Part shown: in pieces, positions 13,338 to 20,389 of the stretch | Layout: each line of letters starts with the position of its first letter | How positions within the stretch are numbered: position 1 is the first letter of the stretch | IMG/VR virus record: IMGVR_UViG_3300034073_001260 | Location: 1-33,024 of that record | DNA from: a virus | Direction: 5' to 3' (one strand) | Length of the DNA stretch: 33,024 nt | Translations under genes and position numbers: made by a program | The notes under the pieces: generated by a model | Seen by the model: the letters and a program-made list of their open reading frames with translations, nothing else | Database searches by the model: none | What the model was told of the DNA's origin: nothing

Positions 13338-13573
13338 CCTGGCCCGTGGTGCTTATAGAGGCAGCGTGTCGTTCGGCTGACCCAAGCCTGTTTGACGCTA
13401 CTGGTGGAGATAAAGCCCTAGATGCTTTGTCCTATTGTGAGAGGTGTAATGTCAGTGGGCCGTGTGAAGATTGGGTAAGACCACGGAAGTCGCACTTTGA
13501 TGGGGTCGTAGCAGGTAAGGTTTGGCATGAAGGAAAGCCCGTAGAGGTGGGCATGTTTGATGAGGGAGTGTAA
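13334..13573 (+). CDS. Second WhiB-like iron-sulfur protein
   Basis: The 79-residue protein keeps the WhiB cysteine spacing C12, C35, C38, C44 (CERCNVSGPC) and the D-P-S-L-F segment. The canonical G-[VI]-W-G-G turn is altered to FDGVVAGKVWHEGKPV, and the basic C-terminal tail is missing. It is therefore a divergent WhiB, perhaps binding the sigma factor without DNA contact. It overlaps the Gp88 gene by 4 bases and the SSB gene by one. Confidence 0.7.
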   Translation: MTWPVVLIEAACRSADPSLFDATGGDKALDALSYCERCNVSGPCEDWVRPRKSHFDGVVAGKVWHEGKPVEVGMFDEGV

Positions 13574-14001
13574 TGAGTGTTCCAATTAGTTTCACGGGAA
13601 ACGTCACGTCGGATCCAACACTGAGATTCACGAGTAACGGTGTTGCGGCCTGTTCAATGACTGTGGCTGTGAATGATCGGGTCAAAGACGGCAACGAATG
13701 GAAAGACGGCGAGCCAACGTATTACGAGGTCTCATGCTGGAGACAGTACGCCGAGAACGTAGCAGAATCGGTCACTAAGGGCACGAGAGTTGTTGTCATG
13801 GGGAAACTCAAGGCACGCACGTACGAGACACGAGACGGCTCTAAGAGGACTGTTTTCGATGTGCAGGCAGATGAGATCGGTTTATCACTCCGTTACTCGT
13901 CAGCACAAAGCAAGGCGGCACAGCGAACGACACCCCGACAGTCGCAGCCTGCTGATGACCCGTGGGCTACACCTTCTCCGTTAGAGGACATTCCGTTCTA
14001 G
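13573..14001 (+). CDS. ssb: Single-stranded DNA-binding protein
   Basis: The 142-residue protein has a full SSB OB fold: SFTGNVTSDPTLRFTSNGVA, YYEVSCWRQYAENVAESVTKG, RVVVMGKLKARTYETRDG and the FDVQADEIG strand. A flexible Gln/Pro linker and the acidic tip ending DIPF, the docking peptide for partner proteins, follow. It protects single strands at phage replication forks and could recruit the recombinase. Confidence 0.93.
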   Translation: MSVPISFTGNVTSDPTLRFTSNGVAACSMTVAVNDRVKDGNEWKDGEPTYYEVSCWRQYAENVAESVTKGTRVVVMGKLKARTYETRDGSKRTVFDVQADEIGLSLRYSSAQSKAAQRTTPRQSQPADDPWATPSPLEDIPF

Positions 14002-14006
14002 CGCGA

Positions 14007-14018
14007 TACACTTGCGGG
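14007..14018 (+). promoter_or_regulatory. -10 box of a likely leaderless transcript
   Basis: TACACT at 14007-14012 is followed by six bases and ATG 14019 without a Shine-Dalgarno sequence. The same hexamer with the same spacing occurs at 19308-19319. Confidence 0.45.
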
Positions 14019-14156
14019 ATGGACTTGACTCCCCTTGACGCTGCCGCAGTGACGGTTCACGAGTTCTATATGGCGTTGCGTAGGGCAGGTTTCTCTGATG
14101 GGCAGGCTATGTACCTGGTAGGGCAAAGGATGATCGCAGATGCACGATCACAGTGA
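14019..14156 (+). CDS. Small helical protein before portal (45 aa)
   Basis: A 45-residue helical peptide (DAAAVTVHEFYMALRRAGFSDGQAMYLVGQRM). Proteins with an 'AGF-x-x-x-Q-A-x-x-L' helix pair are common small actinophage genes of unknown role. It overlaps the portal gene by 17 bases and appears leaderless. Confidence 0.65.
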   Translation: MDLTPLDAAAVTVHEFYMALRRAGFSDGQAMYLVGQRMIADARSQ

Positions 14157-15396
14157 CCTTCACGAGTTAGGGTCGTCCGGCCTACGCCGTAGCGGGGGAA
14201 CGATCACGGAAGAGTTTCTTCCGAATCTGCAAGGTGTCAAGGGCTTCAAGGTTTACCGTGAGATGTCCGACAACGATCCTGTTGTTGGGGCAATGCTGTT
14301 TGCGTTCGACAAAATCATTACGCGACTGGACTGGCACATCTCAGGGGAAGATGAGCGTTACGTCAAGTTCGTTCAAGAGTGTCTTGATGACATGAGTGAT
14401 TCGTGGGACGCAACACTGTCCAACATTTTGTCCATGCTGGTGTACGGCTGGAGTTTCCACGAGATTGTTTACAAGATCCGTGACGGGCAGAATCCGGAAC
14501 AGAGGTATCACTCCAGGTACTCTGACGGTCGTATCGGTTGGCGTAAGTGGGCTGTGCGGGCGCAGGAGACGTTGCAGGAGTGGATCATTGATCCGCATGG
14601 CGGCATTCAAGGGATGGTGCAGATTGACCCGTCTGGTGGCGGGCTTCATCGGATCCCGATTGACAAAGCACTGTTGTTCCGTACGACCACTAACCGCAAT
14701 AACCCTGAGGGAAGATCTCTCCTCCGTAACGCTTACCGTCCCTGGTATTACAAGCATCGCATCGAAGAGATCGAAGCAATCGGTATTGAGCGGGATCTTG
14801 CTGGACTGCCTATGGCGTATGTCCCACCGGAGTATCTGTCGTCCACGGCAACGTCAGCGCAGAAGGCGGTTCTGAACGCGATCACCACAATCGTGCAGAA
14901 CGTGAAGCGGAATGAGCAAGAAGGCATCGTTTTCCCTGCTGCATACGATGAGAACGGCAACCGCGTATTCGACCTGACCCTTCTGTCTGCGTCGGGCTCT
15001 CGCCAGTTCGATACGGGATCAGTGATTCAACGGTATGACCAGCGAATCGCAATGTCCCTGTTGTCTGACTTCTTGTTGCTTGGATCTGACCGTGTGGGCT
15101 CGTTTGCTCTTGGAGCGAGCAAGATTGATCTGTGGACTATGGCTGTTGACTCCATAGCGAAGAGCATCAGCGAGGTCGTGAATCAGTATGCGATCCCTCG
15201 TTTGTTGAAGTTGAACGGCATGAGGTTGACGAATATGCCGTATCTGACGTACGGGCAGGTCGCAAGCGTGGATATCACTGAGGTGGCTAACTTCGTGGAG
15301 AAGTTGACTGGTGTTGGAGCGATTGTTCCTGACCGTGAACTGGAAACACATCTGCGCACTTTGGCTGATCTCCCCGACGTTCAACCGTTGGAGTAG
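14140..15396 (+). CDS. Portal protein
   Basis: The 418-residue protein has the portal fold signature as seen in DUF935/Mu gp29-like portals: SDNDPVVGAMLFAFDKIITRLDWHI, the 'NPEGRSLLRNAYRPWYYKHR' segment and IERDLAGLPMAYVPPEYL, with a helical C-terminal region. The portal forms the dodecameric ring through which DNA enters and to which the terminase docks. It lies some 6 kb after the terminase, separated by the accessory block, which is unusual. Confidence 0.87.
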   Translation: MHDHSDLHELGSSGLRRSGGTITEEFLPNLQGVKGFKVYREMSDNDPVVGAMLFAFDKIITRLDWHISGEDERYVKFVQECLDDMSDSWDATLSNILSMLVYGWSFHEIVYKIRDGQNPEQRYHSRYSDGRIGWRKWAVRAQETLQEWIIDPHGGIQGMVQIDPSGGGLHRIPIDKALLFRTTTNRNNPEGRSLLRNAYRPWYYKHRIEEIEAIGIERDLAGLPMAYVPPEYLSSTATSAQKAVLNAITTIVQNVKRNEQEGIVFPAAYDENGNRVFDLTLLSASGSRQFDTGSVIQRYDQRIAMSLLSDFLLLGSDRVGSFALGASKIDLWTMAVDSIAKSISEVVNQYAIPRLLKLNGMRLTNMPYLTYGQVASVDITEVANFVEKLTGVGAIVPDRELETHLRTLADLPDVQPLE

Positions 15397-15398
15397 CC

Positions 15399-17141
15399 GT
15401 GTTGATCGTGAAGGCGCGTCGCCGCACGAATCCGGTTCACATCGCTGGCCCAACAGAGTCAGGCAAGCGGATCATGCGTGTCCTCTCGTCGGCTATGAAC
15501 AGCATCAGAGATCAGGTCGCTCGTAATGAGGGCGTGTATCTTGACGCGATACAACACAGGTCATCTCAGGCTGTCGCTGACATGGTTCCCACGCAACCGT
15601 GGTTCGAAGCGCAGGAGAAGATTGAGCAGGAGTTGTACGTTGAGGTGCTGGACGGCGGCTCCAGGGTCAAGTTGCCTGCTATCCGTAAAGAGGTGCTTCT
15701 CTTCTCGTTCGACCGTTCCCGGCCTGAGGCGGCAGATTGGGCGAGGAAAGAAGCGGCTCAACTGGTCACGAATGTTGTTGAGGATCAGAGGACTGTTATC
15801 CGCGGCATGGTCGCTCAGTCCCTGGAAGGTGGCATGGCCCCACGGGACGTTGCACGTGGCCTCAGGAATGTCATAGGGCTCACTCAGGGGCAAGAAGGCT
15901 GGGTGTCTAATCACTACAACCGGGCTGTTGATTCGGGTCTCCAACGCGGTCTATCTGTTGCGAGGGCTACGGAGTTGGCTCAGAGATCCACGGACAGATA
16001 CCACGACCGGGTGTTCCGTTATCGGACGGAGACGATAGCCCGGACGGAGATCATGCGAGCCACTCATGAGGGTCGTCGTGAAGCGTGGGCTCAGGGCATT
16101 GAAGGTGGATGGATAAGTGTCCTAGCGGAGAAGGAGTGGAGTGCTGAGGCTGTTGCCTGTCAGATCTGCTCACCGATGGACGGCATCATCGTGCCGATCA
16201 ATGGCTCGTTCAGCATTGGAGATCCTCCTGCTCACCCGAACTGTCGTTGCGATGTTCTCCTGGTGGATAGGCCAGACAGGGATCTAGCGGCATTGCAGCC
16301 CGCGCAGATTGATGAACTGATTGAAGAGATCGTCGGCACTGGCATTCGTCCTGGCATGGGTGACGGCACTGTCATCCCGGAGGCTGACTTCATTGCGATG
16401 CAGCAGTCGTCGGCTGGCCCGTACATGACTGGTCGGGCTCCCGATGGTGCTCCGTTGTGGGATCCGGTACGAGCACGACTGCATGATGAGATTGTTGACC
16501 GTTTCGTTTCACGAGTTCCTCGTAGCGAGAAGCCGACGTACAACATGATGGGTGGCGGGCCTGCATCGGGGAAGTCAACGATGGAGAAGAAAGTGTTTGG
16601 CGAGGCGCGTGGTCAGGCTGTGAAGATTGATCCTGATGAGATCAAGAAACTGCTACCGGAGTATCGGGACATGGTTGCTGCTGGTGATGACAATGCGGCA
16701 GCGTTTGTGCATGAGGAGTCCTCGTATTTGGGTAAGAGGATTTTGAAGGCAGCGCAGGAACGCCGTCAGGACATTGTTTTCGATGGTGTGGGTGACGGTA
16801 ACCCTGATAGTGTCCTTAGTCGTATTGCTACGGCTCGCGCTAACGGCTACGAGGTCAAGGGCTACTACGTGACGATCCCCACGGATGAGGCAGTTGCACG
16901 TGCTACTGCGCGGGCTGCTAGAACTGGACGTGTAGTACCGGAGTCAACGATCAGGTCTCAGCACGCTGCGGTGTCACGAGTGTTGCCGGAGATTGCTGAG
17001 GAGTTTGATGAGGTGCAGTTATTCGACAACACGACAACGTTGAAGTTGATCGGTGAGGGAAGTAGAGGGAGATTCAAAGTGTTAGACGATGAAGCGTACG
17101 ACAGTTTCCTTGGGAAGGCGGCTGACAATGGCATCCGCTAA
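15399..17141 (+). CDS. MuF-type minor head protein fused to a zeta-toxin-family kinase
   Basis: The 580-residue protein joins two parts. Residues about 1-290 are a MuF-like head morphogenesis protein with a C-Q-I-C pair (254/257) and the diagnostic DPPAHPNCRC box (275-284). Residues about 375-560 are a zeta-toxin/PezT-type P-loop kinase: GGGPASGKST around 385-394, VKIDPDEIKKLLPEY, then DGVGDG and an Arg-rich segment ATARAARTGRVVP. Zeta enzymes phosphorylate UDP-N-acetylglucosamine-type precursors and block wall synthesis. MuF-toxin fusions are known as polymorphic toxins carried by phage heads. No frameshift is seen at the junction. The fused kinase may be injected with the DNA, or act on the host before release. 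Confidence 0.85.
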   Translation: MLIVKARRRTNPVHIAGPTESGKRIMRVLSSAMNSIRDQVARNEGVYLDAIQHRSSQAVADMVPTQPWFEAQEKIEQELYVEVLDGGSRVKLPAIRKEVLLFSFDRSRPEAADWARKEAAQLVTNVVEDQRTVIRGMVAQSLEGGMAPRDVARGLRNVIGLTQGQEGWVSNHYNRAVDSGLQRGLSVARATELAQRSTDRYHDRVFRYRTETIARTEIMRATHEGRREAWAQGIEGGWISVLAEKEWSAEAVACQICSPMDGIIVPINGSFSIGDPPAHPNCRCDVLLVDRPDRDLAALQPAQIDELIEEIVGTGIRPGMGDGTVIPEADFIAMQQSSAGPYMTGRAPDGAPLWDPVRARLHDEIVDRFVSRVPRSEKPTYNMMGGGPASGKSTMEKKVFGEARGQAVKIDPDEIKKLLPEYRDMVAAGDDNAAAFVHEESSYLGKRILKAAQERRQDIVFDGVGDGNPDSVLSRIATARANGYEVKGYYVTIPTDEAVARATARAARTGRVVPESTIRSQHAAVSRVLPEIAEEFDEVQLFDNTTTLKLIGEGSRGRFKVLDDEAYDSFLGKAADNGIR

Positions 17142-17346
17142 TGATGTTTCCCGGATCACGGCTGAGATCGCTAACGGAGTGCTGAAGCAAGACTCCACCG
17201 TCACGTTGACTGATGAACTGTCAGCATTGTGGGATCAGATAGAAATGGAGATCGCGGAGATCAGAGCCCGTGGGCTAATTGTTGAGATCCCTGGCGAGAT
17301 GCCAGACGTTCAACTACTTTCACCCGACTCCATCGTTGAGCCGTAG
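17128..17346 (+). CDS. Hypothetical protein (72 aa), candidate partner of the MuF-zeta protein
   Basis: ATG 17128 has GGGAAGG upstream and lies inside the end of the fusion gene (14-base overlap). The 72-residue product is helical (LTDELSALWDQIEMEIAEIRARGL) with an acidic Pro-rich tail. Its coupling to a toxin-like gene makes it a candidate antitoxin or immunity protein, but it has no obvious resemblance to epsilon/PezA antitoxins and could equally be a head assembly factor. Confidence 0.55.
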   Translation: MASANDVSRITAEIANGVLKQDSTVTLTDELSALWDQIEMEIAEIRARGLIVEIPGEMPDVQLLSPDSIVEP

Positions 17347-17357
17347 AATAGGTCTTT
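17344..17357 (+). promoter_or_regulatory. -10 box before the capsid protease gene
   Basis: TAGAAT at 17344-17349 overlaps the preceding stop codon. Eight bases follow before ATG 17358; the only purine tract is a weak AGG. Leaderless or nearly leaderless initiation is likely. Confidence 0.4.
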
Positions 17358-19301
17358 ATGGATCTGCTTGAACGCATCAATGCCCTCACGGACGATCAAC
17401 TCAGAATGATCGCTGACCGTGATGATGCTTCCGGCGTGCTCGCTTCTTACCGTTTAGCGGAACTCAGAGGGCTACCAGCACCAGAGCGCAGTGTCGTGAT
17501 CATGGGTGACGGGTATGCGATTGTTGCTCAGGACGGCAAGATTTCGAAGATCCCGACAGAGGGTGTAGCGAAGATCATCCGTCAAGAGGGCAGCCAATAC
17601 TGTGTGTATTCGGAGGACGGTTCTCAGTCGTTCGGCTGCTATGACAGCATGGAGCAGGCTCAGGAGCGTTTGCGGCAGATTCACTCGTTCGGCAATGAGG
17701 CAGAGAAGGCTGTCCATGAGGGCTCATTCGTTTCTTGGAATTCCAGTGGCGGTCGTGCGCGGGGCCGTGTTGAGCATGTGATGACTGAGGGAACTCTCGG
17801 AGTCCCTGGCTCGTCGTTCAGCATTGACGCTACTCAAGAAGATCCTGCTGTGTTGATCCGGATTTGGCGTGAGGGCTCAGAGGGCTGGCAGGAGACAGAG
17901 ACTCTCGTTGGTCACCGGATGAGCACGTTGACGCAGATTGAACCGTTGAACCGTAGCGCGGTCGGGAAGGCGACTAAGCGTGAAGATGGTGAGGACTTCC
18001 CAGCGGAAGCGTTCGCATACGTGCCGGATCCAGAGCGAGTCTCTACGTGGAAACTGCGACTGTGGGATTCGTTGTCGGAGAAAGAAACTAAGGCTCAGGT
18101 GGCTCGCGCTGTTCAAGCGTTGAGCCCATCAGGTTTCCGTGGCAACCGTGTTCAGATCCCGGCTGCTGATCTTCCAGGGGTCAAGCGGAAGGTGCTGGCA
18201 GCGTGGCGGAAGGTCAATGAACCTGATGCTGAGATCCCGGCAGTGTTGAAAGCGATGCTGGTGAAGGAGACGTTCAAGCCCCCTCAGGGAGTCCAGGACG
18301 CTGCGGAGCGTGCTCTTGAATGGATCAGGGAAGGCCACGCAGGTTCGGGCTTTACAGACGTTGGTAGGGCTCGTGCAGCGCAACTGGCACGGGGCGACAA
18401 TGTTTCGGAGCAGACGATCCGCCGCATGGCCTCGTACTTTGCGCGTCACGAGGTGGATTCACAGGCTGAGGGCTGGAGTAGCGGCGAGGATGGTTTCCCG
18501 TCACCAGGCCGTGTCGCTTGGGATGCTTGGGGTGGTGATCCTGGCAGGACTTGGGCGAATAGCATCGTTGACCGTCTTGAGAAGGATGGTGTCGCTCTGA
18601 CACCTCGGCAGAACCTGTTGTACGAGTCGTATGAGCAGGTGGCGGAAGTGTTTGGTCTGTTCGGCCCGGATGACGGCCCGGACGGTGCTCACTACATGGA
18701 GGAGAATCCGTTCAACCGGAACGGGATCAACTGTGCTAACTGTGTGTTCTACCAGGGTGGAGGCGGCTGCGAGATCCTCAACATTGAAGTGAACCCTGAC
18801 GCTGTTTGTAAGTTTTGGATCATCCCGAATGACCGTCTCGTCAAGGCAATGGACGTGGATAAGGCAGCGTTCGTGCGGAAGGCAGATGAGTCCAGGTTCA
18901 CGCTTGGCCCGTTGTATGTCCCGGATTTCATGGACGCTCACGGCGAGTGGACATCAGCGGATGAGTTGCAGCCTGCCGTCTGGGAGTGGGTGAAGTCAGG
19001 TGATCGTCGGATCTTCTTGCAGCATGACCGTGAGGTTGAGGCTGGTGAGTGGGTCGAAGTGATGACGATGCCGCAGGAGTGGACTGTCACGATGCGCGAC
19101 GCGGCGGGTAACGCGCTGGGGCAGGTCACCTATCCACGTAACACGGTGTTCCTGGGCGTGCAGTGGAATGAGAAGGCTTGGCAAGACGTAAAGGCAGGCC
19201 GTTTGCGCGGCTACTCCATTGGCGGTTTCAGTGACCGGATCCTCGCTGATCTTCCCGACTCTGCAATGCGGGAAGGGTTAGAGATCCCGACTGGCGATTG
19301 A
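17358..19301 (+). CDS. Multidomain capsid maturation protease (XkdF-like)
   Basis: The 647-residue protein contains several recognisable parts. A YCVYSEDGSQSFGCYDS module lies near residues 80-110. A small barrel (FVSWNSSGGRARGRVEHV, about 121-190) resembles the hypervirulence-associated Tudor-like domain. A 'WKLRLWD...FRGNRVQIPAADLPGVKRKV' module follows. A helical part has the segment FPSPGRVAWDAWGGDPGRTW. A Cys cluster (NCANCVFY...C...C, about 458-487) looks like a metal or iron-sulfur knuckle. The XkdF-like serine protease domain (FTLGPLYVPDFMDAHGEW, IFLQHDREV, WNEKAWQDVKAGRLRGYSIGGF) occupies about 514-630. It should process scaffold or capsid precursors. Much longer than a simple protease. 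Confidence 0.82.
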   Translation: MDLLERINALTDDQLRMIADRDDASGVLASYRLAELRGLPAPERSVVIMGDGYAIVAQDGKISKIPTEGVAKIIRQEGSQYCVYSEDGSQSFGCYDSMEQAQERLRQIHSFGNEAEKAVHEGSFVSWNSSGGRARGRVEHVMTEGTLGVPGSSFSIDATQEDPAVLIRIWREGSEGWQETETLVGHRMSTLTQIEPLNRSAVGKATKREDGEDFPAEAFAYVPDPERVSTWKLRLWDSLSEKETKAQVARAVQALSPSGFRGNRVQIPAADLPGVKRKVLAAWRKVNEPDAEIPAVLKAMLVKETFKPPQGVQDAAERALEWIREGHAGSGFTDVGRARAAQLARGDNVSEQTIRRMASYFARHEVDSQAEGWSSGEDGFPSPGRVAWDAWGGDPGRTWANSIVDRLEKDGVALTPRQNLLYESYEQVAEVFGLFGPDDGPDGAHYMEENPFNRNGINCANCVFYQGGGGCEILNIEVNPDAVCKFWIIPNDRLVKAMDVDKAAFVRKADESRFTLGPLYVPDFMDAHGEWTSADELQPAVWEWVKSGDRRIFLQHDREVEAGEWVEVMTMPQEWTVTMRDAAGNALGQVTYPRNTVFLGVQWNEKAWQDVKAGRLRGYSIGGFSDRILADLPDSAMREGLEIPTGD

Positions 19302-19307
19302 TGCGCG

Positions 19308-19319
19308 TACACTTAGCGT
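19308..19319 (+). promoter_or_regulatory. -10 box of a likely leaderless transcript
   Basis: TACACT at 19308-19313, six bases, then ATG 19320, with no Shine-Dalgarno sequence; identical hexamer and spacing to the site before 14019. Confidence 0.45.
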
Positions 19320-19526
19320 ATGGCGCGTAAGATCCGGGTTGGCACGACTGAGCCTGTGCTTGTTGATGGTCGGATCCGGCATTGTGTTGTTGAGGGTGTG
19401 ACTGATCAGGACACGATCACTGTGCGGCTTGGGTCGAATGACAAGGTGATTGATGGGGAGTCGTCGGAGTTCGGTGCTACTCGTGCGGCTTCGACTACGA
19501 CTAGGGGCTTTCTGTTCCAGGCTTAG
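19320..19526 (+). CDS. Hypothetical beta-rich protein (68 aa)
   Basis: A 68-residue protein of alternating short strands (VGTTEPVLVDGRIRHCVVEGVTDQDTITVRLGS) with a Thr/Ser-rich C-terminus. Its position after the capsid protease suggests a small head-associated protein, but no family is recognised. Confidence 0.6.
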   Translation: MARKIRVGTTEPVLVDGRIRHCVVEGVTDQDTITVRLGSNDKVIDGESSEFGATRAASTTTRGFLFQA

Positions 19527-19550
19527 TCCCCCTATGCGACACGGATAATT

Positions 19551-19650
19551 CGGACATTTAGGTCAATTTCTGTTTTCCACTTGACACTCCTCCCCCGTGG
19601 CACTAACGTAGGGGTCATGAGGGGTCGGGAAGATATCCCGGCAGGAGGGA
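19551..19650 (+). promoter_or_regulatory. Accessory-gene promoter module 3 with leader stem-loop
   Basis: CGGACATTT (19551-19559), TTGACA (19581-19586), a 17-bp spacer and TAACGT (19604-19609) form the promoter. The leader continues with GAGGGG, then the stem CGGGA (19626-19630)/TCCCG (19636-19640) around AGATA, extendable by a G-T and a G-C pair. AGGAGG (19643-19648) is the ribosome site for ATG 19656. Confidence 0.75.
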
Positions 19651-19655
19651 AGAAA

Positions 19656-19793
19656 ATGATCACCACACAGGGCGAGATGATTGACGAAGCCATTGAACTT
19701 GCCAAGGCCGTCAAAGGATTGAACATCAGCGTTGCCGGGGATCGGGACGCGCTTGAAGTTGCTAAGGCTGTTCGCGGCCTGAATATCAAGTAG
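19656..19793 (+). CDS. Microprotein with internal duplication (45 aa)
   Basis: The 45-residue peptide contains two near-identical halves, AIELAKAVKGLNI and ALEVAKAVRGLNI, separated by a short linker. Their codons differ at many third positions, so the repeat is old and kept at protein level. It has a strong ribosome site after module 3. Its stop codon overlaps the first base of the hammerhead ribozyme. Function unknown; a two-fold symmetric binding surface is a reasonable guess. Confidence 0.65.
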   Translation: MITTQGEMIDEAIELAKAVKGLNISVAGDRDALEVAKAVRGLNIK

Positions 19794-19851
19794 TCGAAAC
19801 CCCTTCGGGGGTCGTGCGGGGATCGCCTACCGCACCTGATGAGACAGGCGA
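19793..19851 (+). ncRNA. Type II hammerhead self-cleaving ribozyme with pseudoknot
   Basis: All core bases of a hammerhead are present in type II order. GTC (19793-19795) is half of stem II, then GAA (19796-19798). Stem III is ACCCC (19799-19803) with loop TTCG and GGGGT (19808-19812), giving the GUC cleavage triplet ending at C19813. Stem I is GTGCGG (19814-19819)/CCGCAC (19830-19835). CTGATGA (19836-19842) follows, then GAC (19843-19845), which closes stem II. The stem I loop contains TCGCCT (19823-19828), complementary to AGGCGA (19846-19851): the pseudoknot known from bacterial type II hammerheads. Predicted cleavage is between 19813 and 19814. The ribozyme begins in the upstream stop codon and ends three bases before the next ribosome site. 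Confidence 0.9.
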
Positions 19852-19867
19852 CAGGGGAGGGAACAAA

Positions 19868-20014
19868 ATGATCACCGTAAAGAAGATCAAAAGCGGCAGT
19901 CAGTATCGTGAATTTGACTATGCGGTTTACAACTGCGGCGTAGAAATCTTTCACACAGACAACATGACCGAAGCGCAGTACGTGGCTTCGTGGGCAAAGA
20001 TGCAGGAGGCGTAG
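19868..20014 (+). CDS. Hypothetical protein (48 aa)
   Basis: The 48-residue product (KKIKSGSQYREFDYAVYNCG, then a MTEAQYVASWAKMQ helix) has a beta-hairpin plus helix plan. ATG 19868 follows GGGGAGGG (19854-19861), which starts three bases after the hammerhead pseudoknot, so folding or cleavage of the ribozyme should influence its translation. Not recognised. Confidence 0.65.
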   Translation: MITVKKIKSGSQYREFDYAVYNCGVEIFHTDNMTEAQYVASWAKMQEA

Positions 20015-20016
20015 TC

Positions 20017-20163
20017 ATGATGGTTCAACTGCCTGAGATCGGCCCGATTGTTCGCTGCACGTACGCGGAGCAGCATGGCGAAGATCCCATCGCGCACACG
20101 AATTTGCTGGAAGGGTTAGCGTTCTGTGCTAACTGCGGGGCCACTGATCACAAGGAAATGTGA
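20017..20163 (+). CDS. Zinc-binding microprotein (48 aa)
   Basis: ATG 20017 follows AGGAGG at the end of the previous gene. The 48-residue product has one Cys near residue 14, His residues (EQHGED, IAH) and a C-A-N-C-G knuckle, compatible with one zinc site. Function unknown. Confidence 0.6.
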   Translation: MMVQLPEIGPIVRCTYAEQHGEDPIAHTNLLEGLAFCANCGATDHKEM

Positions 20164-20173
20164 GGGGAACGTG

Positions 20174-20389
20174 ATGAAAGAATCGTGGATCAAAGTAGCC
20201 GCAACCAATCGCGGTTGGGCTATCGGACTCCTGGAGGTCAAGAACCGTTACACGGGAGATCCGATCTATCAGGTCGCTCGCATCAATCCTCAGGACAAAT
20301 ACCTGGTGTTGTTTCAGAGTGAAGATCTGGCAGAGGCACGCGCGGCAGCCAACAGTGAGTGGGATGCGGAGGTGAAGGCAGCGTCATGA
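20174..20389 (+). CDS. Hypothetical protein (71 aa)
   Basis: ATG 20174 (or GTG 20171) follows GAGGGGAA. The 71-residue product has alternating strands (WIKVAATNRGWAIGLLEVKNR, IYQVARINPQDKYLVLF) and a C-terminal helix (SEDLAEARAAANSEWDAEV), the strand-strand-helix plan seen in several small genes of this phage. It overlaps the next gene by 4 bases. Confidence 0.6.
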   Translation: MKESWIKVAATNRGWAIGLLEVKNRYTGDPIYQVARINPQDKYLVLFQSEDLAEARAAANSEWDAEVKAAS

